This document shows positions 28,933 through 39,635 of a stretch of DNA of 64,000 bases, in pieces. The notes below the pieces were generated by a model. That model saw only the letters and a list, made by a program, of their open reading frames with translations, ran no database searches and had not been told where the DNA came from. The DNA comes from Oceanibaculum indicum P24 (GTDB lineage: Bacteria > Pseudomonadota > Alphaproteobacteria > Oceanibaculales > Oceanibaculaceae). A program made the translations under genes and the position numbers. The stretch covers positions 1 through 64,000 of the forward strand of contig NZ_AMRL01000012.1 in NCBI RefSeq assembly GCF_000299935.1, read 5' to 3'. Positions within the stretch are counted from its first letter, which is position 1; each line of letters starts with the position of its first letter.

Positions 28933-29746
28933 TGCCCTTCCCTTCCGCCTGCGGGCGGCAGAAGCCACGGGACGAATCCTGCTGCACGAACTCGACCAGC
29001 TCCCGCACCGCGGGATCGTCGGTATGGCGTGCCGCGACCTGCGCGATATGCTCGGCCCAGGTTCCGCCCTCGGAGAACAGCAGCGCATAGGCATCGCGCA
29101 ACGCCTTGATGGTATCCCGGCCAAAGCCGCGGCGCTTCAGCCCGACGAGATTCAGGCCGGAAATCCAGGCCCGGTTCCCCATCACCATGGCATAGGGCAC
29201 CACATCATGCTCGACACCGGTCATGCCGCCGACCATGACATGCCGGCCGATGCGGCAGAACTGATGAACCGCCGACAGCCCGCCCAGGATGGCGTGGTCC
29301 TCGACGGTCACATGCCCGCCCAGCGTGGCGTTGTTGGCCAGGATAACCCGGTTGCCGATGCGGCAATCATGGCCGACATGGCTGCCGACCATGAACAGGC
29401 AGCCATCGCCGATCTGGGTCAGCATGCCGCCGCCCTCGGTACCGGGATTCATGGTGACATGCTCGCGGATCGTGTTGTCCGCGCCGATCACCAGTTCCGA
29501 CGGCTCGCCCTTGTATTTCAGATCCTGCGGCGCGCTGCCGATGGAGGCGAAGGGAAAGATGCGCGTGCGCGCGCCGATCCGCGTGCGGCCCGATACGGCG
29601 ACATGGGAATGCAGTTCCACGCCGTCATCCAGCCGGACATGCGGCCCGACGACGCTGTAGGGACCGACGGAAACCCCAGCCCCCAGCTCTGCCTTGGGAT
29701 CGACGATGGCGGTCGGATGAATCGCGGATGCGGAGGCGCCGGTCAT
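28907..29746 (-). CDS. lpxA: UDP-N-acetylglucosamine O-acyltransferase LpxA
   Basis: Catalyses the first committed step of lipid A synthesis, acylating the 3-OH of UDP-GlcNAc with a hydroxyacyl-ACP. The ATG at 29746 overlaps the fabZ TGA by one base (TGATG), giving 279 residues. Hexapeptide repeats of the left-handed beta-helix begin at IHPTAIVDPKAELG; the catalytic His lies in the LGGHVTVEDHAIL/GLSAVHQFCRIGRH region, and GLNLVGLKRRGF marks the start of the C-terminal helical domain. Acyl-chain length specificity cannot be inferred by eye. Confidence 0.96.
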   Translation of the reverse strand: MTGASASAIHPTAIVDPKAELGAGVSVGPYSVVGPHVRLDDGVELHSHVAVSGRTRIGARTRIFPFASIGSAPQDLKYKGEPSELVIGADNTIREHVTMNPGTEGGGMLTQIGDGCLFMVGSHVGHDCRIGNRVILANNATLGGHVTVEDHAILGGLSAVHQFCRIGRHVMVGGMTGVEHDVVPYAMVMGNRAWISGLNLVGLKRRGFGRDTIKALRDAYALLFSEGGTWAEHIAQVAARHTDDPAVRELVEFVQQDSSRGFCRPQAEGKGNARSGDDA

Positions 29747-30225
29747 CAATCGTCCATGATCATCGCGGTATAGGTTGCCTCGGCCACGGCGGCGCCATCG
29801 ACCTTGGCGACGGCCGAGAATTTCCACACCGGGCCGCGGCTCTGTTCCTTGGTGACATGGATATGCAGCGTGTCGCCCGGCGTCACCGGCCGGCGGAACC
29901 GCGCCTTGTCCACTGACATGAAGTACACGAGCTTGCTTTCGGCCTCGGCACCCAGGGTGGCGACCACCAAAACGGCGGCGGTCTGGGCCATGGCCTCTAC
30001 GATCATCACGCCCGGCATCACCGGACGGCGCGGGAAATGCCCGACGAAGAAGGGTTCGTTGATGGAGACATTCTTCACGCCGGTCGCCGATTCGTTCGGC
30101 ACCACGTCGATCACCCGATCCACCAGCAACATCGGATACCGATGGGGAATCATCTCCATGATCCGCTCGACGCGAATCTCCTTCATCTCCTCCGCCACCC
30201 CTTTTGTGCCCGCGATATCATTCAT
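29746..30225 (-). CDS. fabZ: 3-hydroxyacyl-ACP dehydratase FabZ
   Basis: Dehydrates 3-hydroxyacyl-ACP in fatty-acid elongation and competes with LpxA/LpxD for the same hydroxyacyl-ACP pool. The 159-residue hot-dog fold protein has [13 protein letters not shown], the catalytic His in [17 protein letters not shown] and the catalytic Glu in [13 protein letters not shown]. The ATG at 30225 overlaps lpxD by four bases; an internal ATG 13 codons later would also make a plausible protein. Its placement between lpxD and lpxA is widely conserved. Confidence 0.96.
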   Translation of the reverse strand: MNDIAGTKGVAEEMKEIRVERIMEMIPHRYPMLLVDRVIDVVPNESATGVKNVSINEPFFVGHFPRRPVMPGVMIVEAMAQTAAVLVVATLGAEAESKLVYFMSVDKARFRRPVTPGDTLHIHVTKEQSRGPVWKFSAVAKVDGAAVAEATYTAMIMDD

Positions 30226-31262
30226 TCGCCGTTGTCCTTATTAACCTGCCTTTTCTTAAGCATCAGCCGCTGCATGCCGACCAGGCGCCGCCATTCGCGG
30301 ATCGGCATGGCCGGCGTGCCGCCGACGATGGCGCCGGACTCCACATCGTTGGTGATGCCCGTCTGCCCTGCCGCCACCACGCCGTCGCCGACCTTCGCAT
30401 GGTTGGCGACGCCGACCTGGCCCGCGAAGGTCACGTAATTGCCAAGCCGCGCGCTGCCGGCAATGCCGTTCTGGGCGGCAATGATGCAGCCTTCGCCAAT
30501 CTGGACGTTATGCGCGATCATCACGAGATTATCAATCACGGTACCGCGCCCGATGACGGTGTCCGGCCCGCTGCCGCGATCGACCGTCGCGTTCGCGCCG
30601 ATCTCCACATCGTCGCCGATGAGGACACGCCCCAGATGCGGCACCTTCACGCGGCCGCTGGGGTCAAGGTCATAGCCGAAGCCGGTATTGCCGATCACCG
30701 CGCCGGCGGCGATCAGCACCCGGTCGCCGATCAGGCAGTAGCTGAGCGTGACATTCGCCCCGATGATGCAGTTCTCGCCCAGGGAGACGCCGCGCTCAAT
30801 CACGCTGTTGGCGCCGATGCGGGTACCGGCGGCAATCGTGACGCCGGGGCCGATCACGACATGCGCCTCGATACGGCAGCCCGGGCCGATCTCCGCGCTG
30901 GGGTCGATGACGGCGCTGGGGTGGATACCGGAATCGGCTGCCAGTTCCGGGTGGAAGGCCGTAGCGATACGCGCGAAGCCGCGCCTTGGCTTGGCGCAGA
31001 GCAGGATCGCCATGCCGGATGGTGCCTTGTCGGCAAGCGCGGGCTCCACGAGGCAGGCGCCTGCCTTGGAGGCCTGGAAGGCCGGAACATATTTCCGGTT
31101 GCCCAGGAAGCTGATATGGGCCGCCCCTGCGGCCTCCAGCGTTGCGATATCCTCGATCAGCCGGCCGGGATCAGTGCCGGGCGCCAGTGTCGCCTCGGCG
31201 ATCTCCGCCAGTTCCGCCAGGGGCTTGGGCGGTGCGGTATGGAAGAAGCGCGGATCGGCCAT
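30222..31262 (-). CDS. lpxD: UDP-3-O-acylglucosamine N-acyltransferase LpxD
   Basis: Adds the N-linked hydroxyacyl chain in the third step of lipid A synthesis. The 346-residue protein has the N-terminal uridine-binding domain (about 1-105), then hexapeptide repeats starting at [16 protein letters not shown], the [21 protein letters not shown] acceptor-site loop, and catalytic His in [15 protein letters not shown]. The C-terminal helix ([18 protein letters not shown]) binds ACP. It overlaps fabZ by four bases and follows ompH after 13 bases. Confidence 0.96.
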   Translation of the reverse strand: MADPRFFHTAPPKPLAELAEIAEATLAPGTDPGRLIEDIATLEAAGAAHISFLGNRKYVPAFQASKAGACLVEPALADKAPSGMAILLCAKPRRGFARIATAFHPELAADSGIHPSAVIDPSAEIGPGCRIEAHVVIGPGVTIAAGTRIGANSVIERGVSLGENCIIGANVTLSYCLIGDRVLIAAGAVIGNTGFGYDLDPSGRVKVPHLGRVLIGDDVEIGANATVDRGSGPDTVIGRGTVIDNLVMIAHNVQIGEGCIIAAQNGIAGSARLGNYVTFAGQVGVANHAKVGDGVVAAGQTGITNDVESGAIVGGTPAMPIREWRRLVGMQRLMLKKRQVNKDNGE

Positions 31263-31275
31263 GCCTTCCGTCCCC

Positions 31276-31860
31276 TTACTGCTGCTGGATCGCGGGCAGC
31301 TTCACGGTGACGGAGGTCAGGCGCTGGTTCAGCCGGTTCAGCGCTTCCTCGGAAATGTCGATGGATTTTTCGGCCAGCACGATGGCCGACTTCGACAGCA
31401 CGGCCGTTGCCTGCCGTTCCTTCGCGATATCGGCGACAATTTCCACCAGGGCAATACGGACCTGCTCCATCGCCTGCGCATAGCCTTCGTCAAGCTGGCG
31501 CTTGCGGGCCTGCACGGCGCGCTGGATTTCCGCCACGCGCTGCTCGAACTGCTGGCGACGCTGCTGGAACGCCTCCGGGGCCAGCACGGAACGCTGCTGC
31601 ACCAGTTCCTGCTCCAGGGCACGCAATTCACGCTCCTGCTTGGAGATTTCCTCCTGATAGCGGGAACGCTGCGCCTCGATCTGATCACGCACCGTACGCG
31701 CCGCTTCCGAAGCCCGCAGCACCCCCTGCACATCGATGAAGGCGATGCGGGACTGGGGCAGCGGGTCCGCCGCATGAACCTGCGGCGGCAGCATGACCAG
31801 GGCACCACCCCCCAGGATCAGAACGCAGGCGATCCGACGGAAGGCAAGAAAACTAAGCAT
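31276..31860 (-). CDS. OmpH/Skp-family periplasmic chaperone
   Basis: A 194-residue secreted chaperone that shields unfolded outer-membrane proteins on their way to BamA. The ATG at 31860 begins a typical signal peptide (ending PPQVHAADP), followed by [19 protein letters not shown] and a long Gln/Glu/Arg-rich coiled coil (about 60-140), then the closing beta strands and helix. The start lies two bases from the bamA stop, so it is probably translated by re-initiation. I leave the symbol blank because Skp and OmpH naming varies between groups. Confidence 0.92.
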   Translation of the reverse strand: MLSFLAFRRIACVLILGGGALVMLPPQVHAADPLPQSRIAFIDVQGVLRASEAARTVRDQIEAQRSRYQEEISKQERELRALEQELVQQRSVLAPEAFQQRRQQFEQRVAEIQRAVQARKRQLDEGYAQAMEQVRIALVEIVADIAKERQATAVLSKSAIVLAEKSIDISEEALNRLNQRLTSVTVKLPAIQQQ

Positions 31861-31862
31861 GA

Positions 31863-34172
31863 TTAGAACCGTGTCCCGAAGCTGAAGCGGAAGATTTCGG
31901 TCTCGTCGAACTCTTCCTTGACCACCGGTGCCGCGAAGTCGAGCCGCAACGGCCCCATGGGCGATTCCCAAAGGAAGCTGACGCCGACGCTGGCGCGGAT
32001 CGAATTCACGTCGGCGATGTTCGGTCCGGATGCCGCGACATCCCAGGCGGAGCCGAAGTCGCTGAACACGCCGCCGCGTACGCCCATCTCGCGGGGCAAA
32101 CCCAGCGGGAACAGCAGTTCGACGCTGCCGGCGTAGTAATTCTCGGCACCCAGCGAATCACCCGTCGAGCGATCACGCGGACCGACGCCACCATACTCGA
32201 AACCGCGCAATTTGGCACCGCCCAGGAAGAAACGGTCGGCAATCAGGACTTCCTCATCGCCATAGGGCGTGACATTGCCGATTTCCGCATTGGTGGACAG
32301 GACCCAGGTTTCGCCCACCGGGAAGTAGTAGCCGCCCTGCAGGACGGTGCGGACATAGCGCGTATCGCCGCCCAGCGTCGCCACATCATTGTTCAGCGTG
32401 ACGATATAGCCGTCGCGCGGATCGATCTTACTGTCGCGCTTATCGTAGGCGAGGCTGTTGCCGATGATCGAGCTGCTGGACTGCCCTTCCTGCGCCCGGA
32501 TGAAGAACGAGGCCGTGTCAGGCACGTTGCGGATTTCAGTCTCGCTGTAGGTGTAGCGCACCGTGTGCCGCAGATCTTCCATCAGGCTGTAGGTAGCCCG
32601 CAGCGAGCCGCCGGTCCGGGCCAGATCGTAGGAAGCCTCGTCCTGATAGTCGGTGGTGACGCGGAACAGGTCGAAGCCCGCCGCCACGTCGCGATCCAGG
32701 AAATAGGGCTCGGTGAAGCGCAGGTCGATTTCCTGCCGGCGTGCCGACAGGGTGAAGCCCAGGCTCAGATCCTGACCACGGCCCAGCAGGTTGCGTTCGC
32801 GGATACGGATATCGCCCAGCAGCGCATCGCGCGTGGAGACGCCGAACCCGACGCTGAGTTCGCCGGTGGAGCGCTCCTCCACCGCGATCTCGATCTTCGA
32901 CTTGTCGGGCGATGTTCCTTCCATCGTCTCCAGCGTCACATTGCTGAAGAAGTTCAGGTCGCGCAGACGCTGCTGCGAGCGCCGGATGCGCTGGGTGTTG
33001 AAGGCGTCGCCCTCGACCAGCCGCATCTCGCGGCGGATCACCTTGTCCAGCGTCCGGATGTTGCCCTTGATGTTGATCTCTTCGACGAAGACGCGCGGTC
33101 CCTCGCGCACGACCAGCGTCAGATCGACCTTGCGATCCTCGGCATGACGGTTGAGGCGCGGCTGGATATCGACGAAGGCATAGCCCAGATTGCCCAGCCG
33201 TTCGGTGATCGCATCGATATTGCGCTCGACCTTGCTGGCGTCGTACCAGTCACCTTCCTTCACCGTCAGCTGGGAGTCCAGCACGCTGGAATCCAGGCCC
33301 TTCAGCTGCGCGTCGATGCCAACCTTGCCGAAGCGGTAACGCTCGCCCTCCTCCACGGTGAAGGTGACGAAGAACCCCTTCTTATCGGGTGTCAGCTCGG
33401 CAATGCCAGAGAGCACACGGAAATCCGCATAGCCGTTGCGCAGATAATAGCGGCGCAGCAATTCGCGGTCGAAGGTCAGACGGTCGGGATCATAGGTATC
33501 ATCGCCGGTAAAGAAGCGATACCAGGCAGATTCCTTGGTTGAAATGACATCCTGCAGGGCCCGGTCGCTGAACCGCTTGTTACCGATGAAGGAAATGCGG
33601 CGCACTTCAGTGCGCTCGCCCTCATTGATCTCGAAAACGAGATCGACACGGTTCTGGTCAAGCTGGATCACCTTCGGCTCGACCGTCGCAGCGAAACGGC
33701 CACTGCGCCGATAGACGTCGAGGATGCGCTGCACATCGTTCTGCACCTTGGTGCGCGTATAAACGACACGGGGGCGCAGCTGCACCTCCCTGGTCAGCGC
33801 ATCATCCTCGATCCGTTTGTTACCCTCGAAGGCAATGCGGTTGATGATCGGGTTCTCGACGATCCGGACGATAAGCTCGTTGCCTTCGCGCCGCAGCGTG
33901 ACATCCGCGAACAAGCCGGTCGCGAACAGCGTCTTCAGCGACTGATCAAGGGCGATGGCGTTGAACGGATCGCCGGGCTTGATGCTGAGGTAGGAGATGA
34001 CCGTGCTTGGATCGATGCGCTGGCTGCCCTCGACCCGGATATTGGCGATGTTACCGACGCTCTGCGCCCTCACCGCGGGCGCGGCGAGCGCTCCGAAGAG
34101 AAGGATGCAGGCGACCAAGACAGCGTTGAATGAGCCTTTCGACACCGACAAACCCCGATCCTTCACGAGCAA
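31863..34172 (-). CDS. bamA: Outer membrane protein assembly factor BamA
   Basis: The Omp85 core of the beta-barrel assembly machine. The 769-residue precursor has a signal peptide (about 1-36, ending AAPAVRAQS), five POTRA domains from about residue 40 to 430 (the first around IRVEGSQRIDPSTVISYLSI, with repeats such as ITFEGNKRI-type strands) and a C-terminal 16-strand barrel ending EIFRFSFGTRF with the terminal aromatic signal. The barrel holds an LRGFEYGGVGPRD segment, the family's RGF lid motif. It sits between rseP and ompH as in most proteobacteria. Confidence 0.97.
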   Translation of the reverse strand: MLVKDRGLSVSKGSFNAVLVACILLFGALAAPAVRAQSVGNIANIRVEGSQRIDPSTVISYLSIKPGDPFNAIALDQSLKTLFATGLFADVTLRREGNELIVRIVENPIINRIAFEGNKRIEDDALTREVQLRPRVVYTRTKVQNDVQRILDVYRRSGRFAATVEPKVIQLDQNRVDLVFEINEGERTEVRRISFIGNKRFSDRALQDVISTKESAWYRFFTGDDTYDPDRLTFDRELLRRYYLRNGYADFRVLSGIAELTPDKKGFFVTFTVEEGERYRFGKVGIDAQLKGLDSSVLDSQLTVKEGDWYDASKVERNIDAITERLGNLGYAFVDIQPRLNRHAEDRKVDLTLVVREGPRVFVEEINIKGNIRTLDKVIRREMRLVEGDAFNTQRIRRSQQRLRDLNFFSNVTLETMEGTSPDKSKIEIAVEERSTGELSVGFGVSTRDALLGDIRIRERNLLGRGQDLSLGFTLSARRQEIDLRFTEPYFLDRDVAAGFDLFRVTTDYQDEASYDLARTGGSLRATYSLMEDLRHTVRYTYSETEIRNVPDTASFFIRAQEGQSSSSIIGNSLAYDKRDSKIDPRDGYIVTLNNDVATLGGDTRYVRTVLQGGYYFPVGETWVLSTNAEIGNVTPYGDEEVLIADRFFLGGAKLRGFEYGGVGPRDRSTGDSLGAENYYAGSVELLFPLGLPREMGVRGGVFSDFGSAWDVAASGPNIADVNSIRASVGVSFLWESPMGPLRLDFAAPVVKEEFDETEIFRFSFGTRF

Positions 34173-34177
34173 CCGAC

Positions 34178-35311
34178 CTAGCTGAACAGCGAGCCAATGA
34201 AATCGACGACCCGAAGCTGGACCAGATCATTCCATGTGGCGAACACCATCAAGGCGATCACGAGGGTGAGGCCGACCATCGACGCATACTCCTGTACGCG
34301 CTGACCGAGCGGTTTCCCTCGCACCGCCTCAGCGGCGTAGAATAATAGATGCCCGCCGTCAAGGACCGGAATAGGAAAAAGGTTTATAAGACCAAGGTTT
34401 ATCGACAGGATCGCCATGAACCAGATCAGCGGGACGATGCCGCCCTGGGCCACTTCGCCGGACATCTGGCCGATCCGCAGCGGGCCGCCCAACTCGTCCG
34501 CCGAGCGTGAGCCGACGATAATCTGGCCAACGGCCTTCAGTGTGGCGCCGGTCAGGAATACGGTTTCCTTCACAGCCTCCCAGGACGCGACCAGCGGGTT
34601 GTGCCGCACGGTCTGCATCTGGTTGCTCTGAATGCCGATCCGGCCGATCTGCCGCTCGTTTCCGAACCGGTCGGTCAGGGTGTGCGGCTCCGGCACCACC
34701 GACAGGCTCAGCGGCTGGCCGTCGCGCTCGACCGTAAGCGCGAGGGTCTGGCCAGGCCGGTCCTGCACATAGCGCTGCAGCTCCTCGAACCGGCTGATAT
34801 CGGTGCCCTCGATGGCGCTGATCCGGTCGCCGGTGCGCAGACCGGCGCGTTCGGCGGCACTGCCGGCGACGATCTGATCGACCACGGCCGGCGTATAGGG
34901 TTGCCCCACGATGCTGTAGAGCCCTGCCAGCAGCAGGATGGCAAACAGGAAGTTCACGCCCGGCCCGGCGGCGACGATGGCGGCGCGCTGGCCAAGGCGC
35001 TTGTGGTGGAAGGAAACGGCGCGCTCCTCCGGTGTCATGTGCGCCACCGAGGCGTCCGGCGAGCTGGCCGGGTCCGCATCACCGTACATCTTCACATAAC
35101 CGCCCAGCGGCACGGCGCTGATCTTCCAGCGTGTCCCGCTCTTGGCTGTCCAGCCATAGATTTCCGGCCCGAAACCGATCGAGAACACCTCGACCCGCAC
35201 ATCGTTCCATCGCGCGACCAGAAAGTGCCCCATCTCATGCACGAAGACGAGCACCGACAACACGAGGACGAAGGGCAGGACGTAGTCGACGAAGCCGGAA
35301 ATCAAATCCAT
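34178..35311 (-). CDS. rseP: RseP-type site-2 intramembrane zinc protease
   Basis: An inner-membrane M50 protease that cleaves anti-sigma factors or signal-peptide remnants inside the bilayer. The 377-residue protein has the zinc motif HEMGH at 25-29 in the first helix, the GYVKMYGDADP loop, one PDZ domain (about 120-215, with AERAGLRTGDRISAIEGTD) and the second half of the active site, LFPIPVLDGGHLLFYAAE, near the C-terminus. Alphaproteobacterial RseP often has one PDZ rather than two, as here. It lies between dxr and bamA. Confidence 0.94.
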   Translation of the reverse strand: MDLISGFVDYVLPFVLVLSVLVFVHEMGHFLVARWNDVRVEVFSIGFGPEIYGWTAKSGTRWKISAVPLGGYVKMYGDADPASSPDASVAHMTPEERAVSFHHKRLGQRAAIVAAGPGVNFLFAILLLAGLYSIVGQPYTPAVVDQIVAGSAAERAGLRTGDRISAIEGTDISRFEELQRYVQDRPGQTLALTVERDGQPLSLSVVPEPHTLTDRFGNERQIGRIGIQSNQMQTVRHNPLVASWEAVKETVFLTGATLKAVGQIIVGSRSADELGGPLRIGQMSGEVAQGGIVPLIWFMAILSINLGLINLFPIPVLDGGHLLFYAAEAVRGKPLGQRVQEYASMVGLTLVIALMVFATWNDLVQLRVVDFIGSLFS

Positions 35312-35383
35312 GAAACTACCTAGCAGGCTGCGGAACGCATATTATCGAATGTTATGATCGCCGTTGATCGGGGAGCGATCATT

Positions 35384-36577
35384 CTATCTGGCCACGCAGC
35401 GCTCGACGAGATTGCTGGCACGTTCCCGGCTACGCCGGTCCAGTTCCAGTATCTCGGCCAGGCTGGTCATTCGCCCGCCGTCAATGTCCGAAAGCGTCTC
35501 TTCCACGATGTCGGCAATATCGAGGAACCCGATACGGCGGTCGAGAAAATGCTGGACGGCAACCTCATTGGCGGCATTCAGGATAGTAGGGGCGCCTCCC
35601 CCGCTTTGCAAGGCAGCGCGAGCCAGTCGCAACGCAGGGAAGCGCTGCGGATCGGGCTGTTCGAAGGTCAGTCGCGACAACGCCGCGAGGTCAAGCCGCG
35701 CAGCCGGTGTGGCGATCCGCCGCGGCCAGCCCAGCGCGTAGGCAATCGGCGTTCGCATGTCCGGCGTGCCCAGCTGCGCCAGCACCGAGCCATCAATATA
35801 GCTGACCATGGAGTGGATGACCGACTGGGGGTGCACCAGCACATCGATCCGGCTTTCGGGCAGCGCGAACAGGTAATGCGCCTCAATCAGCTCCAGCCCC
35901 TTATTCATCATGGTGGCGGAATCGATCGATATCTTGGCGCCCATGTCCCAGTTCGGATGCGCCAACGCCTCGGTGGGCGTCATTTTCCGCATCTGGTCAA
36001 GACCGGCTTCGCGGAACGGACCGCCCGACGCCGTCAGGGTGATCCGTTCGATGCCGTCGCGCCGGTCGAAGTCGAAGACCTGATAGATCGCGCTGTGCTC
36101 GGAATCGACCGGCAGCAGGGTCGCGCCGCTGCGCTGCGTCTCGGCCATCACCAGATCGCCGGCACAGACCAGACATTCCTTGTTGGCAATCGCCACGATA
36201 GCGCCGCGCCGGATCGCCGCCAGCGTCGGCGACAGGCCGGCAGCGCCGACAATGGCGGCCATGACCCAGTCGGCCGGCCGCTCCGCCGCCTCGATCACGG
36301 CCTGCGGGCCAACGGCGAACTGAATGCCGGTTCCGGCCAGCCCGGCCTCCAGTTCGTCCTTTCCGGCGGGATCGGCAATCGCGACGAAAGCAGGCCGCAG
36401 GGCCAGCGCCTGCTTCAGGAGAAGTGCCACATTGCTGCCGGCGGTCAGGGCCTCAACGGTGAAGGAGTCCTGATCCCGCAGCAGCAGATCGACAGTGCTG
36501 CAGCCGACAGAACCCGTGCTGCCCAGCACGGTAACGCGGCGCGGGACCGTGGAAATTTGCGCTTCGTTCATCGCCAT
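35384..36577 (-). CDS. dxr: 1-deoxy-D-xylulose 5-phosphate reductoisomerase
   Basis: Commits deoxyxylulose phosphate to the non-mevalonate isoprenoid pathway, which supplies undecaprenyl phosphate. The 397-residue enzyme shows the NADPH site VTVLGSTGSVGCSTVDLLL, IANKECLVCAGDLVM, the metal/substrate block LPVDSEHSAIYQ, TASGGPFREAG and HPNWDMGAKISIDSATMMNKGLE. The start overlaps the cdsA 3' end by ten bases, consistent with a single polycistronic transcript. A 72-base gap precedes rseP. Confidence 0.96.
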   Translation of the reverse strand: MAMNEAQISTVPRRVTVLGSTGSVGCSTVDLLLRDQDSFTVEALTAGSNVALLLKQALALRPAFVAIADPAGKDELEAGLAGTGIQFAVGPQAVIEAAERPADWVMAAIVGAAGLSPTLAAIRRGAIVAIANKECLVCAGDLVMAETQRSGATLLPVDSEHSAIYQVFDFDRRDGIERITLTASGGPFREAGLDQMRKMTPTEALAHPNWDMGAKISIDSATMMNKGLELIEAHYLFALPESRIDVLVHPQSVIHSMVSYIDGSVLAQLGTPDMRTPIAYALGWPRRIATPAARLDLAALSRLTFEQPDPQRFPALRLARAALQSGGGAPTILNAANEVAVQHFLDRRIGFLDIADIVEETLSDIDGGRMTSLAEILELDRRSRERASNLVERCVAR

Positions 36578-37419
36578 TGCAGCACGTTCATCCCCGTCAG
36601 CGAAATCAGGAGGGCCAGGGCCGGCAGGGTGAGCAGAAACCCGTCCAGCCGGTCGAACAGCCCGCCATGTCCCGGAATTAGTGTCCCGGAATCCTTTACA
36701 TCGAAATGACGCTTAACGGCCGATTCGGCAAGGTCCCCGGCCTGTGCGACCACCGCCAGCACCGCCGACAGTGCCGCTACGGCGGCCACAGGCGCCCTGC
36801 CCTCACCCAGGAAAGCCAGGGTCGCGGCCAGCGCCCCGATGCCCGCCGCCGCTGTCATGCCGCCCAGCAGGCCGGCCCAGGTCTTCTTGGGGCTGACGGA
36901 GGGCAGCAGCTTCGGTCCGCCGATCAGCCGGCCGGAAAAATAGGCGCCGATATCGGTGGCGATTACCAGCGCGACCAGCCACAGCACCGTCTCCGCTCCC
37001 TGCGGTTCCTGCGCGCGCAGCCAGATGAGGCACAGCAACGGCAGCCCAAGCACAGGAAGCCCGACGGCATACCACAGGCCGGATCGTTTGCTGCCGTCAC
37101 GGTCGAGCGCACCCACCAGGGCAAACAACGCGCCCGTCAGCAGGAGCAGATGAAGCAGGGCAATCGGCCAGCCCCCAATCAGCAGGGCAATGACCGGCTG
37201 CGGCGCGGCAAAGGCCAGTGCGCGTACCAGCCAGGGATGGCCGCGATAGCCGACCAGCCGCGCCCATTCAACGCCCATCAGGACAGAAATCAGAAGAACC
37301 AGGGCCAGCAGCGCATAGCCGCCGAGCCAGACCGCCGCCAGGGCCGGCGGGGCGATCACAGCGGCGGAAAGCGCACGCCGGGGCAGTTCCGAAAAGGAAG
37401 AGAATATGCTGCCGGCCAC
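36568..37419 (-). CDS. cdsA: Phosphatidate cytidylyltransferase
   Basis: An integral membrane enzyme that makes CDP-diacylglycerol for phospholipid synthesis. I chose the GTG at 37419, four bases after the uppS stop, giving 283 residues; the longer open frame would overlap uppS with an unrelated arginine/serine-rich extension. Multiple hydrophobic helices precede the family signature SVSPKKTWAGLLGGMTAA and the catalytic GDLAESAVKRHFDVKDSG followed by IPGHGGLFDRLDG. It is flanked by uppS and dxr, the canonical order. Confidence 0.92.
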   Translation of the reverse strand: MAGSIFSSFSELPRRALSAAVIAPPALAAVWLGGYALLALVLLISVLMGVEWARLVGYRGHPWLVRALAFAAPQPVIALLIGGWPIALLHLLLLTGALFALVGALDRDGSKRSGLWYAVGLPVLGLPLLCLIWLRAQEPQGAETVLWLVALVIATDIGAYFSGRLIGGPKLLPSVSPKKTWAGLLGGMTAAAGIGALAATLAFLGEGRAPVAAVAALSAVLAVVAQAGDLAESAVKRHFDVKDSGTLIPGHGGLFDRLDGFLLTLPALALLISLTGMNVLQWR

Positions 37420-37423
37420 CGGC

Positions 37424-38155
37424 TCAGCCGACCGCGGTGCCAAAGCGCCGCTCCCGGCGATGGAACTCGCGGATCGCCTCTTCCAGATGCTCACGGCCGA
37501 AATCCGGCCAGAGGACATCGAGGAAAACCAGCTCGCTATAGGCGGTCTGCCAGAGCAGGAAATTGCTGATGCGCTTCTCGCCGCTGGTCCGGACCATCAG
37601 GTCCGGATCGGGAATACCGGAGGTTTCCAGCGCATCGGCGACCATCCCCTCGTCAATGTCGGCCGGATCGATCTCGCCTGCCGCGGCCTTCGCCGCAAGG
37701 GCCCGGGCAGCTTGGGCAATCTCCTGCCGGCCGCCATAGCTGAGCGCAATGGTCAGCACCAGCCCGCCATTGCCAGCGGTCAGCCGTTCCGCATTCTCGA
37801 TCAGCGCCACAATGTCCGGCGCCAGCCGCGACCGGTCGCCGATCATGCGGAAGCGGACATTGTTGCCATGCAGTTCGGCAATCTCGCGGCGCAGGTAGAA
37901 GCGCAGCAGCCCCATCAGATCGTCGATCTCGCCCGCCGACCGCCGCCAGTTCTCGCTGGAGAAGCCGAACAGCGTCAGATAGCCGATCCCCAGCTCGCCA
38001 GCCGCACGCACGCTGCGGCGGACTGCCTCCGCCCCCTGCTTGTGGCCCAGGCTGCGCGGCTGGCCACGCGCCATCGCCCAGCGTCCGTTGCCATCCATGA
38101 TGATGGCGACGTGCACCGGCGGTTCACGATCCTGGGTGTCTTCGAGGACGGCCAT
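37424..38155 (-). CDS. uppS: Undecaprenyl diphosphate synthase
   Basis: A cis-prenyltransferase that extends farnesyl diphosphate to the C55 lipid carrier for peptidoglycan and polysaccharide. The 243-residue protein has the catalytic Asp21 in [15 protein letters not shown], the [10 protein letters not shown] helix, [28 protein letters not shown] and the C-terminal [20 protein letters not shown] diphosphate site. It lies 13 bases downstream of frr, in the frr-uppS-cdsA order found widely in bacteria. Confidence 0.96.
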   Translation of the reverse strand: MAVLEDTQDREPPVHVAIIMDGNGRWAMARGQPRSLGHKQGAEAVRRSVRAAGELGIGYLTLFGFSSENWRRSAGEIDDLMGLLRFYLRREIAELHGNNVRFRMIGDRSRLAPDIVALIENAERLTAGNGGLVLTIALSYGGRQEIAQAARALAAKAAAGEIDPADIDEGMVADALETSGIPDPDLMVRTSGEKRISNFLLWQTAYSELVFLDVLWPDFGREHLEEAIREFHRRERRFGTAVG

Positions 38156-38168
38156 AATACGCCAGAAC

Positions 38169-38726
38169 TTAAACCTGCATGATTTCTTTGTCTTTTACCG
38201 CCAGCGCCTGATCGACCTCGGCGATGGCGTCGTCGGTCATCTTCTGGATGTCTTTCTCGTACCGGCGATGCTCGTCCTGGCTGATCTCGCTGTCCTTCTC
38301 CAGCCGCTTCAGCAGGTCCATGCCGTCGCGCCGCACATTGCGGATCGACACGCGGGCCTGCTCGGCATATTTCGCCGCGACCTTCGTCAGCTCCTGCCGC
38401 CGCTCCTCGCTGAGGTCCGGGATCGGCAGGCGGATCACATTGCCTTCGGTCTGCGGATTGAGGCCAAGGCCGGCCTCGCGGATCGCCTTCTCCACCGCCT
38501 TGACCATGCTGTTGTCCCAGACCTGGACCGTCAGCATGCGCGGCTCCGGCACGCTGACCGAGGCCACCTGGTTCAGCGCCATCTGCGAGCCATAGGCATC
38601 CACGGTCACCGGTTCGACCAGACTGACCGAGGCGCGGCCGGTGCGCAGACCGCCAAATTCCTGCCGCAACACCTCGACAGCACCCTTCATCCGGCGCTGG
38701 ATGTCCTTCAGATCAGGCTGTGCCAC
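38169..38726 (-). CDS. frr: Ribosome recycling factor
   Basis: Splits post-termination ribosomes together with EF-G. The 185-residue all-helical and beta two-domain protein matches the family length. It starts at a GTG (38726) with a strong GGGAGGA ribosome-binding site and shows [52 protein letters not shown] and the C-terminal helix [15 protein letters not shown]. It follows pyrH after 50 bases. Confidence 0.96.
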   Translation of the reverse strand: MAQPDLKDIQRRMKGAVEVLRQEFGGLRTGRASVSLVEPVTVDAYGSQMALNQVASVSVPEPRMLTVQVWDNSMVKAVEKAIREAGLGLNPQTEGNVIRLPIPDLSEERRQELTKVAAKYAEQARVSIRNVRRDGMDLLKRLEKDSEISQDEHRRYEKDIQKMTDDAIAEVDQALAVKDKEIMQV

Positions 38727-38776
38727 GTTAATCCTCCCACTTTATCGAAACCTGGATCGCCTTCCGGGCACACCGC

Positions 38777-39583
<807 letters not shown>

Positions 39584-39595
39584 TTACAAGTGCAA

Positions 39596-39623
39596 GCGCA
39601 TCCTCCGTGACAGGAGGATGCGC
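39596..39623 (-). terminator. Intercistronic hairpin between tsf and pyrH
   Basis: A perfect 11-bp inverted repeat, GCGCATCCTCC with GGAGGATGCGC, around a 6-base loop lies 13 bases after the tsf stop. The following minus-strand bases (TTGCACTTGT) are only moderately T-rich, so it probably acts as a partial terminator or an RNA-stability element. Confidence 0.6.
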
Positions 39624-39635
39624 CCACCGCTTCTA